NCBI GenBank assembly: GCA_003550305.1
Contig: QKYT01000114.1
Location: 169,175-233,174 of the forward strand
From: Glomus cerebriforme
Taxonomy: Eukaryota; Glomeromycota; Glomeromycetes; Glomerales; Glomeraceae
Length of the DNA stretch: 64,000 nt
Direction of reading: 5' to 3'
Position 1 is the stretch's first letter. Every line of letters starts with the position of its first letter. The notes below the pieces were generated by a model. That model was not told the origin of the DNA and ran no database searches. It saw only the letters and a program-made list of their open reading frames with translations. The position numbers and the translations under genes were made by a program. Shown piece by piece: positions 32,540 to 44,844 of the stretch.

Positions 32540-33604
32540 AGATATTGACATGATTTATTACTGTTTCAGATATACACAATTTTGATTAATTCGGATATAA
32601 CAAGTTGTTTAAATGTAAAATTAATCTGATGTAATTGTGCATTGGATAAATATAATCTGAAAATCTTTCTATATCACACCATAATGACATAATTTCAAAT
32701 TCTTTTATTCCATAACATCTAAACTTTAAATTTAAATAGTAAATTGACATGGAAATTATTATTTCTTTATTCTCCTCATTCTTCTTAAGTCATTATTTTA
32801 TTTTTCTCTTTGTTCCTTATTTCTTCTTTCAAGTTATTATGTCTGACACTGATTTCATAATTACCTGTTCATCCTTCAGTATTGCTTTTGCTAATGAATA
32901 CAAAAAACATAGATATAATTTAGAAGATGCAAGTGCAAGTGCTTTATCTTCAAACAATGCAGATAATACAAATCATGACAGGTTAACCAGGACTCAGGAG
33001 TAATAGAAGTTATACTTCCTACTTTTTTCACAAAAACTCCAGTGATAATCAAATAGCTTTTTGTATTTGTGAATGAGATACCAATAAAAAATCCTATTCT
33101 TATAGCCAAAAAAAAGGTTCAACTTTAAACTTGTCCTGTCATTTATGAGATAAACATGGTATTACAAAACATAATTATAAAGATTATCTGGATTCAAATA
33201 ATAAGGTAAGGTTATAAAGTTATAAAGAAATTACAAAAATAATTATTTACAATCTAAGAATATTCAAATTTATATTAGCTAAAATAAGGTCTAATGCAAG
33301 ATTCTAATTATCAATATGATGAAATCAAACAGCAAGAGCTTGAACATCTTTTAATAATGTTTATTATTAAATTTGTTTAACCTTTATATATTCTCAAGAA
33401 TGATGCTTTTTGGGATTTTATTCACACCTATGAATTTGAATTTGTAATACCCTGTGAAAAAACTGCAAAAAATTTAATTTATGAAGTATACAATTGGAGT
33501 AAAGGTCAACTCATGAATTTACTTGAAAGTACAGTAACATCAATTCACTTTACAACTGACCTTTAGATGTCAAAAAGTAATTATGGATACATTGGAGTAA
33601 CAGC

Positions 33605-33780
33605 TATAGATATTATCCAAATGCCAAAATCAATTTGGGCATATAGTAAAATCCCAAATTATTTTTGGCATTTCAAATTATTTTGGCACTTTACTTAATA
33701 AATTATATATAAACTAAATGAATTTGTATATCCCAAATTATATTTATGACATTCCAAAATAATTTGGATGGCATCTATAA
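33605..33780. mobile_element. 176-bp MITE nested in the hAT relic
   Basis: Terminal inverted repeats TATAGATATTATCC and (complement of the right end) TTATAGATGCCATCC, flanked by TAACAGC at 33598-33604 and 33781-33787; the adjacent bases (G/A) may extend this to an 8-bp duplication with one mismatch. Removing the insert and one duplicate joins GVTA to TWLT of the transposase in frame. Insert plus duplicate is 183 bp, a multiple of three. The internal sequence shows repeated CCAAATTA-type words. Confidence 0.7.
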
Positions 33781-34710
33781 TAACAGCAACTTGGCTTACC
33801 TCTGATTTCATCTTTCATGAAGTCTTGCTTACCTGCAATCATCTGGAGTACCCACACATAGGGGAAGCTATTAGTAGTGAATTATACCAAATCATTAAAA
33901 AGTGGCGTTATAACCAAAGATATAGGGAAGATCACATAAAGATTACAATTAGTTATAATATTTATAGTATAAGAATTAATGATTATATTTTAAATAATTT
34001 ATTTATAGTTTAATTTATTTATAGTTTGATTTATTTATGATTTATAGTAGTACAAATATTGTAGAATATTGTAGAATATTGTAGAACAAATGATCAGCAT
34101 GATTAATTATAAGTCATTACAGATCATTTAATAGAGGAGTACAATTACGTTATAAAGGGGTAATTTATTTATAGCTTAGTAAAATATAGAAATAAGGGAA
34201 AGAAGGAGAGAAATGAAGAAATGAAGTATTACAAATAGATTAGTAAAATATAGTTCAGTGAAACAAGTAGATCAAAAATTGTTATAAAAGAAAAGGGATT
34301 TTCTCTTTCTAAAATTTTTAGCTTTTTAGCTCAAGAAAAATAAAAATGAAAATATTAATTATTAAAAGTTATTTAATTGAGGGAAACTATTGCATTTTAA
34401 AAAAGTTAAATTTAAAGATATGAGAGAAAGAAAGGTATGTTAAATCTAAACCAAGCATAATGTTAAACTAACACTTAATTTTAGTCTACTGATAGGTGGC
34501 AGACGTTAGTGACAGTGTTTATCAAATACAATTTTCACTATTGCTACTGACAATGATTTCAATATAATTAAAGATGATTCAAGCTCTATTAGTGATGATA
34601 ATAATTATTCATCTGCTGAAAATCGATAACATTGGCAAAATGCTTAGCAACAATTCAGTGAATAAATAAGAAATCAAGCATGTGGACGAGGATGAGGATA
34701 AAGACAAAGA

Positions 34711-34762
34711 TGTGATCATGGTCATGATCGTGATCATGGTCATAATCATAATCATGATCATA
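34711..34762. repeat. GATCATGGTCAT-type minisatellite
   Basis: A run of about eight imperfect hexamers (GATCAT, GGTCAT, AATCAT) that would encode alternating Asp/Asn and His. It lies in the eroded middle of the second hAT relic and is not a separate gene. Confidence 0.7.
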
Positions 34763-35929
34763 CTTTGAGAAATTCAAATATAGAAATTAATAAAGATACT
34801 AATCAAATCGAATACATTTATTCCTCCTATAGATAATAAAGATCTTCTTAAGAAAGTTTGTACTGTTATTTACTTTTCTTTAAATAGATTATGAGATGTG
34901 TCAAGTGAATTATGTTTGATTATAATAATATTGGACCTTAGAATTAAAAATCCTATTTACAAAAGATATTACTAATCACATGGAGCAAAAATCAAGGGCT
35001 GAAGCTCTTCTAAAAGACTTATATACTCAACTCAAACAAGATTTAGCATTTTCAGAAGAGATAAGGATGGCTAATATAGTTAAAAAGGATGATATTTTTG
35101 CAAACATGTAGTCTAATGATCAGCAAATAGCACAAATAGTTGAAAGTGATGAGATTAAGTATTATTTACAAGTTCCAGATGAATCAAAGACTCTAGATCT
35201 ACTATTATAGTGGTGATATCATAAAACAAATTATCTTATTTTATCAAAATTAGCTCGCAAGTATTTTTCAATTCCCGCTACGTCCATTCTGAGTGAGTGT
35301 TTATTTTCTGATGCGGGTAACCATATTACTTCAAAATAAATACGATTGTCTTCTGATTTAGTTGATAAAATTTGTTTTAAAATGCAATAATATTTATTTT
35401 GATATATTTCCCCCACTAGAAACTGATAATTAATAATTTGTTACTTGAAATATAATAATTACTTTAGTATTAGTATTAATATAATATTAATGTGTATATT
35501 TTTGTGAATTCTTTATATATATGAAATAAATAAAAAAAATTAAACAAAATTTTATAAAGAATTTTAATTAAGTCTTTAAATATCAATAATTTTTTATTAG
35601 ATGATTTTATGACATTTGGAGGTACAATAGGGTGAATAGCTAAACAATTAAGGTTGAGTGATCTAAACCATATTTAAAATACAGTGCAATCCCTATATAT
35701 ACAGTATATTGCTTGTACAAAACAACTATAATCTACATAAAGGAATTATGTTTGGATAAAATGAATAAATCAGATTTATTAAATCCAGATAAAACAAATA
35801 AATTGTATTTATTTATATCCAGATTAAACTGAAGCAGCAGGATCAATTCGGTATTAAATTCAAATTGGAAGAAATTGGATTTAAATCCAAAGATCAAAGG
35901 TCAAATTAAAATTCTACCCTGCATCACAA

Positions 35930-36190
35930 TATAGTTTTCCATTTTTACTATTTATTCTAGAGACAATTTTTTCAGTATAATAAATATTATTTGTCACATA
36001 TTATTCAATTTTGTCCAAATTTTATAATGCTGGCCAAAATGTTCTTATTTGGATCATAGGTAATATTATACAATCCAAAAAAAAGCAATTTTGTTTCTCA
36101 AAAATTGAAATTTTGGATTATGCAAGATTTCCAAAAAGGCAATTTTATTGCAGCTCATTCAATTCTGGCCGGAATTATGAATCACATGAT
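35930..36190 (-). repeat. Right long inverted repeat
   Basis: Inverted partner of 32126-32405 (see that entry). It contains CAATTCTGGCCGGAATTATG at about 36169, the palindromic core, and CAAAAAAAAGCAATTTTG at 36075-36092. A similar but direct-orientation segment follows at about 36335-36480 (TTCCGGCCAGAATTATG, then TTGGACTTCGTGTAATGTAA), so three members of this repeat family lie in the region. Confidence 0.6.
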
Positions 36191-36280
36191 ACTGGTGATA
36201 CATCACCATGGTAATAAATTACAAAATCCTAAAATAAATTATAATAATAAAATTATGAATAATTATTTAAATAAATAAAA

Positions 36281-36790
36281 CTAGTTTGCTGCCCGTTACT
36301 TTGCAACGGGTTTTAAATTTTATTTATAATTTTTAATTCCGGCCAGAATTATGTGTATGTACATCAATTTCCTTTCTTGGAATTTCATGTAACTCTGTAC
36401 TACCATTTTGATCCAATTTTCGTAGAAAATAAAATTTCCTTTTTTGGACTTCGTGTAATGTAACGTGATTAGGTTACACAACTTTAAAGCATTTATTTAT
36501 ACAGTTAATCTAAACATTACAAATTTTTTTAATTAGATAGATATAATTTATATTTATAATACTAGTTAGATTTATTAAATTATTTTATTTTAATATTTTT
36601 TATTAAAATTAAAATTTGTTAAACAAATCTTAAAAAATTATTTATTACATATATTTTTGTCTGTTTTGTAATTTTAAATAAGATTTAAAATTTTAATAAA
36701 TAAATATAAAAAGGATAATTTAGCTACATTATTCTAATTAGTTGGTGATATATAACTGTGACAAATAGGAATTTATATAGTAAAAAAATT
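36281..36790 (-). mobile_element. Possible non-autonomous Helitron
   Basis: Read on the minus strand, 36310-36281 gives a stem CCCGTT...AACGGG, a 7-nt spacer and CTAG followed by T, the form of a Helitron 3' terminus (hairpin, then CTRR, inserted before T). A candidate 5' end lies near 36790, where the minus strand reads TTTACTATATAAATTCC, but the expected leading TC is not clear. No Rep/helicase coding is present, so the call rests on the 3' end. A member of the CCGGCC repeat family lies inside. From 36791 to 37211 I see only A+T-rich DNA. Confidence 0.4.
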
Positions 36791-37211
36791 CTGTTTTCAG
36801 ATTAATTAATAAAAATAAGGTGTGATAAATATTAATAAAACATATGGAAACCAATTAGAACAATGGATGTAAATTATGTAAATTAGTAAAGTCATACCAA
36901 ATACTGTTTAAATTTTTTTTCATTTTTAAAATTTTAATTTTAACTCTAAGATTTTTATTTTATAATGTACAATAATAATTTTTACAAAATGCAAATTTAT
37001 AACGTGAAAAATAAAAGTAATAAAATATATACAATATAAACAAAAATCTTAATAATGATTTAAATAATTAAATATAATAAAAAAATTCTAACAAATAAAT
37101 AATAAACAAACTCCAATATAAATTTAGATAAAAGAAATACTCTATATGCAATAAATTATTAAAAGTTCATTTATCTTTATACTATTTCAATTAATCTTGT
37201 TATTTACATTA

Positions 37212-40200
37212 TTAAAGAATAGCTGAAGCTTTTTTTTGTGTTTGATAGGCAATCCATCTATCAGGCACCATGAGAAAATATCTGTAAAAAAGAACATTTT
37301 ATAAATATTATAGTTTTAATTCAAAAATAACATTAGAATTATTTAAATACCTGTCCATGGCTTCTCTAAATCTATTTTTATATTGTCTTGGTGATACAAT
37401 CGTAGGTTCTTTACCACCACCACCCAAAAATCCTGATTCCTTCACCCAACTCTCCAATCTTTTGTCCAATGTAAAGGTTCGAATAAAGTCTAAATTTTTT
37501 TAAAGGGAAAAATATTCATTAATTTACAAGTAAACAAATATATTTCTATTTATATTAATACATACCAACTATTCCAACAACTAATTCCCGTTTGTCTTCA
37601 TCAAACCCTACTAATAAAGAATAATCCATAACATTATGCCTAGCTAAGAAAAGTGTGTCATTAAATAATGATTCAGTTAAGAGTTTTTTTGAATGTTCTC
37701 TTAAATAAAGAGGTTTTTCATTCATTACTATAAAGAATAAAAGAATTGGTTAATTATAATCATAAGCAAAATGAATGAAAATTACAATAAACACATAATT
37801 TTTACATTCAAGTAAATTTTCATCCAATAAAACTTCATTTTCTTTTCCAGTACTTTGCACATGTCGATTACGCATAGAACCTTTCAAATCAAAAATCTAA
37901 TGCCAAAATAATTAAACCATTAAAACTTGTATAAATTTTTGTAGGAATAAATTCAATCTTATCTTACCTTTGATACTTTACGTTCATAGAAAAGATTTTC
38001 CATTACAATAACATCTATTTTCGTATTTTTTCCAGAATGTTCGTTTCTGAAACCAATACGATAAAAACCAAATATTTTGGCTAATCCTGTCGGTAACTAT
38101 AATGATATTATTATTTATATTAGAATTTGTGCATAAAAAGTGGAGATATATAAGAATAACACAATACAAACATGAACTAAAGCTCTTGACATGTATTCGA
38201 AATATTTTGGAGCAAATTTTAAGAATGCATCTACTTCATTACGAGACGTTTGCTTCATAACCAATCGATCATCTAAAAAGATGAAAATTTTGCTAAATAA
38301 GAGAGAAAAACAATCACACCACCATTTAATTATTCTTTATTTAATTATGTACCTCGAGTTTTTAGAAAAGCTGATCCAGATTTACCCCCAGATGAATCCC
38401 ATTTTACACATCGTGCTAATGATTGTATATAGGTACTTTCACAACCACAATTACGCCTGAGAGTGTCAAATTGTTCTGCACAAAAGATCTTACAGAAAAA
38501 TTGTGTTGAATCGCCCGTAAATTCTACAAAGAGTGTTAACAAAAATAAATGTGTATTTAAATCGAGGATAACAATGACTAATAGTATATATCTCTCATTT
38601 AACTTACGATATTTCATGTGTGATATAGGACTATCTTCGATATCACCACCTTCTTCAGGATCCAAAATATTCCAATTGGAACTTTTAATAGTTCCTCCAT
38701 CTTCTGGCATAAATGCAACTTCGCTATTATGATTTGATTGTTGCATAGTTTTTAATTCCTCAAGATACTCATTAGAACTTTATTTGGAAAAAAAGAAATA
38801 AACTTATTAATAGTCATAGACATTTATTAAAAATAAAATAAAAGAACATACCTTAATGCAAAGGCAATTATTGAACTAGGCTCATCTTCTCTCACGATGA
38901 TCGAAGAATCAGGAAAGACATGTTCAGTTGAATTTCTATGAAAAAATAAAATTATCAATATATATTAATAATTTCAATAATAAATGAGGATTTAATATCT
39001 TACAAAGGATAATCCAAGGGTTTTAAATTCTTTTTATCCGTCCAGAAGTTTGTAAGTGATCTCATTAAAGGCATCACTTTTCCTGCTCCACCAATTGGAT
39101 CAGCATAATCAGGAATTAAAAATCTTCTAGGGAATGGTGAAGAGACAACCCCATTCTCTGCTACTGGAGTAGTTGGCTCATTAAAGTCTTGACCCAAAAA
39201 TGTCGATGCTGAATGATATATATATGATTCATTTGACGATTCGCGGCTCAATATTGGAAAATTTTCATTTCCGAGCGATTCATCAAATGCGTCCGTACTA
39301 TTTAAAGAAAATATGCGTATTTCTTCTTCATAATTATTTTCTTCATGTTCTTCAAACTCTTCCTCAGATTCTTCCGCTGTAGCTTCTCTAACATTACTAA
39401 AAACCTCAATTGTAGGTTTTGTTGAAAGAATCTTAGGTCTGCGTTTTGACTTGCGAAGAGCAGAAAATTTACGGTTCTTATTTTCGTTTGGCCTTACAAC
39501 ACTATCAAAACTCTCAATTGGAGTTGTTTTTGGGATAATATGCTTTCTAGATATTGAAGAAACATTAGCATTCTGGTTTCTCCTTGATTGTATTCTTTTC
39601 GTTAGAGGACGCTCGGGTTTATCAGAATCCTTATCTCTTTCCTTTTCTGGAACAAGTGGTAATCGACTTATTCGAGGTGATGAAGAATTACTCTGTAATG
39701 AACTTGAATGAATAGATGGACGATAATTTTTTTGAGTCCCAGATTCGTTTAGATTTTCAAATGAAGGAAATCCGTGTGAAGAAGGTAAAGTTGCTGGTTT
39801 ATGTTTAATAGTTGATGGTATTAAACGCGGTATGTCCTCCGGATCAGTTGTAAATTCACATGTTGATTCTTCTTGTTTATCCATTATTGTTGTAAAAATA
39901 GAATCAGAAGCTGTTCGAATTGTCGATTTTGGTCTTTGTCCTTCTTTGGATTCTTTCATCCATTTCATTGACAATCTCCTTGAGACCTTAGGGTCCATAA
40001 AAGGGAACAATGACATTTGTGAGGCATTCTCTATGTCTTTTTCCAAACTTTCAATTTCACCCTCATGATAAAATTCAATATCTTTTAATTCATTAAGAAT
40101 AGCATCAGCAGTTGGTGAACTACCCAATTTAGGAAGAATAGTAGGACCAACAAAATCTTCTATTTCCGCATTATTTGATCCATCATCAGGATCCATATTA

Positions 40201-43200
40201 ATTAAAGGTAAATCATTAAAATGTGATCCAGGAGGATAACCTCTTCCCATGTTTATTGCATCATGATTATCTACAAAGAATCGTGCTAACTGTCTCGCAG
40301 ATAAACGAGGGAAATATTGTCTAGCAATATCATTAAAATCCTTATCCCAAATCAATACTTTCTCTTGTAACGCAAATAGAACACTGTTTAATGCCAGAGT
40401 ATCATCAGGTGTGCTATTTACATATGTTTGCTGAAGTTTCGTGAGCATATTTCTTTTCTCTGTAACTACTCGGCGAGACATCTCAAGTAAATCTTGCTTA
40501 CATCCTTCGACTTTATCTGGTTGAACAATATCATAATTAAAACTCTTAATGCGATCTGTCACAGAATCCCAATAATTTGTTATTTTATGACGAATTGTAT
40601 CAAGATCATGATTCTTTAATTTTATATGAACTTCAGGCTTAGTATAAAGATGCATAGGAGGAACATATACTTCAAAAAGCTCAATTGGTTCATATTCAAA
40701 TTTAACGGCTAAATTTTTGAGACTAAAGTACCAAATATGATCCTGAAAAATAGTATGTGTACAATTTTCTATTCTACTTGTCAATTCAGTTTGGTAAAAT
40801 GATAGTTCCAAATATTTACCAAAAGAATATTTCCAAGTGTCTTCAGACATTTGAGTATTTTGCGTTGCTTTCCCACATTTTTTACAATAACTCCACATAG
40901 AAATTGAATTGTCCGTGTTTTCTTGACGGTATTTCTCGATCGCAACAGTTATACGTGCATTCCCATGACAAAAACTATGAGAATGCATTATTAATGGTCT
41001 ATCACACGTACGACAGAGATAAGTTGATCTTGAACAAATTTCCTCAAGATATTGTCCTAACGTTCGATCAGATTCTCTGTAATATTCCATTACCAGTATG
41101 TCTGGACCAATGCATGGTGTTTCAATAGTCACTGTACAGAACTTGGAAGATAGTACTGTTATATTTTGATGAGCGTAAGGACTAACAACTTTATTATATG
41201 CATAATTGTCCCATGCACGTTTCTGATTATCATATTCATTAACAGCTTCATCAAGTTCTCCATCAGCACAAACTTGTTCAGGAGTGCGTAAAATACCCGA
41301 AAGAACACCAGAAGTTGATGGTTTCTCACCGTCTTTAAATGAACCAGAAGGCCATCCAATTCGCTTTTGTTTTAGTTCTGTAAGTTTACGTTCTGCTTGC
41401 ATCATTCTTATAAGAAGATAAGGAGCCGGAAATCGAATAAACGGCGATACAGACAATATAGTAGTCTCATAAGGTCGCATAATATCATCTATTGTCTGAA
41501 CATTAATACCATTATCAGTCATAATTCCAGGATTTTTTTCGCAATCTATTACTTTATCTTCTGGTATTATAGAAGGAATCTTGGCGAATTGACTCTCCAT
41601 AAGAGCAGTTTCCAATTTTAGATTATATACAACGAATACCATAAGATCCGTTATTCGCTTTATCTTTTCAAGAGTACTTATATCACCTCCCCTTAAAACA
41701 ATAGTACATCCAAGTTCACGTGGACAATTCTCGAAAAACAAATATGTCCTCCTTCTACTTGGAATAAGTTGATGAACAAAAGTTTTTACAGAAAAAGTAC
41801 CACATTTTCCTAATTTAGGTTCTAATGCTAACCTATCAATTGAAGGAATAATATCAGCTCTTGTACAGCGCGCAACTGCTTCAATAACTGAAGGTTTAAC
41901 ATTAAGAGCAACAGCTATATTTTTCTCTAATAAAAATTGTAATGCCAATCTAGCAACGGTTTTTTCAACTAAAACTAAATGTGGACGATACGCAACAATA
42001 CGATCGACTAAAATTTTCAAGTGTTGCTCTTCTTGATCCATTACCGGTTGTAATGACATTAGTTGATTTTCAACTCTATGATATTCTAAGGCAAATGTTA
42101 GAATAAGCACACGAGGGTTATTAAGCGTTCGTTTCATTTTTTTGTGTGCTAAATTTTTTGTACATACAACTCCGTGTACATATTCTGAATCTTGGGGAAT
42201 TCCTCCAGGTATTTTTTTAATCTTTACATAGTGACGAATATCGATTTCATCACCATTACGAATATTTGGGTTTAAATTATCAGAAACTTTCATCATTAAT
42301 TTCATTATAACATCCTCCCATCCATCAGATAAATTAATTTTAGATTCCATGAGACTTTGACGTAATAATCTTCTCATATGATCAAGAGAAGTAGGATTAA
42401 TTTCTGGTTTTATGGACACAGAAGACGATCTTGAATGACACGCACTAAATGGTGATGATGGTCTTTGCTCAATTGGAGAAGGTGTAATTGAAATATCTAT
42501 TGGCAGCATAATATTAGTATTGATTTGTCTAAGCAAACTTCTCTTGAGTCGAGTTGGCCTTGTAATGCTTCTTCGCCTTGATGATGAACTTCTAACAAAA
42601 TGATTGCGAAGATCTTCTGCCCTTTGTCCCTTTTGAAATGATTTAATTCCATGTGAAGTTTTTATATTATACTCAGATTCATCATCACTACCAGCATATT
42701 CTGATACTGCGGGTGTTGGAGTAGTTGATTCACCATTTGCATGTGAATTGGTAGTAGGAAACGTTAAGACGTTTGACAAAAAATCATAATGTCCATCATC
42801 TTCTTCGTCGCTCATGAAAGGAGCAATTTCTGGATCTAAAATGGCATCAGGATTTACTGCAGGTGTAACTTTATCCTCTTCGGTAAGACTACGTCTAAAA
42901 GGAGCAGGAAATGATGCACCATTTTCTTCAGCTGTTATAGTATTTGACCTTGATCTTGTCATGAATAACGAAGAACTAGCAGCGGACAACATCTTTTTTA
43001 TACCATCATTCAATGAGAGCCTATCTGGAGAGGGAGCACGGGGTGGTGGTATCAGTTGAATATCTTGAGACGATATATTTGTTTGGATATTGTCTGGTAA
43101 TAAGGATGATGTATGAATCTGCCTTTGAGCTACAGAATTATTGAACTCATTTTTCTCGGACATTCCTTGCCCATTATATACTCCAAAGTCTTCACCATAT

Positions 43201-44059
43201 TCTTTCATTAAATATTTAAGACAGAAATCACAAACGCGCATCAATCCTTCATGACTAAAATTTCCACCAGGAATCAAATTTGATGCACATTTTGAACAAA
43301 AAATTTGACCTTTCGTAAAAAAAAAAATCAGGATGATAAATTTTAGAAGCATAAAAATATTTATAAATATATAAAAATTTGATACTTACCACAAATACGA
43401 CAGTGATGCTTTCTCCGAAGCATTGTAAATGTTGCTTTACAATCATAACATTCTCTACAAGTATCATCAGCCATCCAATAATCTTTATTAACTCCTTCGC
43501 CACGCAATCTTCGAATAACCTTACTAATTGAATAACTATTTCCTGTTGATGAGATAGTTTGTACCGAACGAATCGATCTTGTATCCGAAACATCTTTTGC
43601 ATGATATTGAAGTCCATTATTTTGACGATGTTGAGAATCGATACAATTTTCTGCTAATATACTATTATTATCTTTAATATTTGTGTGTTCTTGACTGCTA
43701 ATATCTTGTTCTGGTGGAGTATTACCGGAAACAGGTTCTAAAGAAACAACGGAAGGAACGGATTCAACCACTTTACTTTCTTTATCAGGTAAAAGAATTG
43801 GTTGAACTTTAGAATTTAAAGGATTAAAATTGATCGTTTGAGAAGAGCCATTTTCTAAAATCTCGGAGGAATTTGTGACATTCGAAAGTGTTGAGACAGA
43901 ATTTGTTGACGAGCTTGTAGTACCAAACGAACTTTTTACGCGCTGAAATAACTTAGAAATTACGTTTTCATTATCTTGTTCAAAAGGTCTATCAAACTCA
44001 AAACTTGTTAATGTTGCAATATCAGTATCGAGTGTATTACTACTCGATCTAGTAGACAT
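37212..44059 (-). CDS. FAB1: 1-phosphatidylinositol-3-phosphate 5-kinase (PIKfyve/Fab1)
   Basis: Makes PI(3,5)P2 from PI3P on endosome/vacuole membranes, controlling vacuole size and sorting. Eleven exons: 44059-43390, 43309-39004, 38935-38852, 38777-38608, 38523-38353, 38272-38172, 38096-37968, 37896-37806, 37727-37566, 37489-37351, 37281-37212; 2030 residues, near the 2098 of human PIKfyve. Seen: FYVE finger at about 193-262 ([21 protein letters not shown]), split by intron 1; a TCP-1/Cpn60-like domain at about 620-870 ([28 protein letters not shown]); a Cys-rich middle ([18 protein letters not shown]); a long disordered linker; the C-terminal lipid kinase over the last ~330 residues ([65 protein letters not shown]). 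Catalytic motifs look intact. Intron 4 is 84 bp and stop-free. Divergent from DOP1. Confidence 0.95.
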
Positions 44060-44844
44060 ATTATTATTAAATTAAATAATGATTGAATTGACCTGCAATC
44101 AAAAGGAATTTGATAAATTAAATATTTACAAAAATTTTATGAATGTGAAAAAAAAATTGTATTGATCGAGAATCATGTAAGATCAGCTGAAATGGCTTAA
44201 GTTGTTAATGTTACGGACAATCATGTATTTTTCCGAAAGAATTTCCGAATTATTCGGAAATTATGCGATTATCACGATTATCTCCATTAAAAAGTTTTGC
44301 TCTATTTTTGGATCAAATTATACATTCCTCACTTTCTGTAGGTTCTTAAAACCTGTTATAGATAATAGAGAAATCATATAGCAGATAGTACCAAAAAGTA
44401 ATAATTGACTAGTTTAATTTTATTTTTATAAAATGAGCTGATTGGATGCTTATTTTTTATTATCTATCATTAAGGCTGAAAGCATACAGATTAGTTGTGC
44501 AAGTATGTGAACCATACTATATTGTGACAAATAGTATTCATATGATCTATATATATAATTTGCTACTTAATTGAGTATATTTCACGTCCCAGTAAAAAAA
44601 CCATACCATATATAACAAGGAGGGGTCATTAATTAGGCAAAACAATAATTTCTCCATGTATGTTGTCAATCCGTTATTTTACGTACAACATGATCTTCTG
44701 CATGGCTGTACTTTCTAAGCATTGTATGGTATTCATTCATATTTGATTTAATATATTGTATTTTAAGATGCCTTGCTGCATTGATAAATGATGATGACAT
44801 TAAAATTTTCTTAGCTTGTAATTTAGAGAACGACATAAATTAAA
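44060..44844. promoter_or_regulatory. Divergent FAB1/DOP1 intergenic region
   Basis: A 785-bp spacer between two divergent starts, so it must hold both promoters. It contains a perfect 23-bp palindrome at 44240-44262 (arm AATTTCCGAAT, central T), with a half-like TTCCGAAAG at 44231. No ORF. A transcription-factor site is plausible but unassigned. Confidence 0.5.

Larger units (their letters stand above)
33010..35400 (+). pseudogene. Second hAT transposase relic
   Basis: BED-finger-like start (FCICE, LNLSCHL-stop-DKHG at about 33.06-33.16 kb), then DAFWDFIHTYEFEFVIPCEK, NWSKGQLMNLL, HFTTDL-stop-MSKSNYGYIG (33.4-33.6 kb), TWLTSDFIFHEVLL and PHIGEAISSELYQII after a nested insertion, and the dimerisation region near 35.0-35.4 kb (LSKLARKYFSIPATS and LSECLFSDAGNHITS). 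The middle, 34.0-34.9 kb, is badly eroded and holds an Asp/His-coding minisatellite. At least two stops replace expected Trp (TGA at 33145, TAG at 33564). No clear termini or 8-bp duplication were found. Confidence 0.75.

Noticed and set aside
32749..33003. Short plus-strand frame beginning with a hydrophobic stretch (signal-peptide-like)
   Set aside because: The hydrophobic part is T-rich leader sequence; the second half leads toward the BED finger of the hAT relic, so it is probably its 5' end and not a secreted protein.
19399..33600. Alternative code with TGA read as Trp
   Set aside because: TAG also replaces Trp, frameshifts are present, and genes in the same window (paralogues 2, 3 and 4) use TGA as their terminator while housekeeping genes use TGG for Trp. 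Decay of repeats is the simpler reading.
34711..34762. Asp/His-rich coding repeat as a metal-binding protein
   Set aside because: A short minisatellite in an eroded transposase with stops on both sides; no surrounding open frame.
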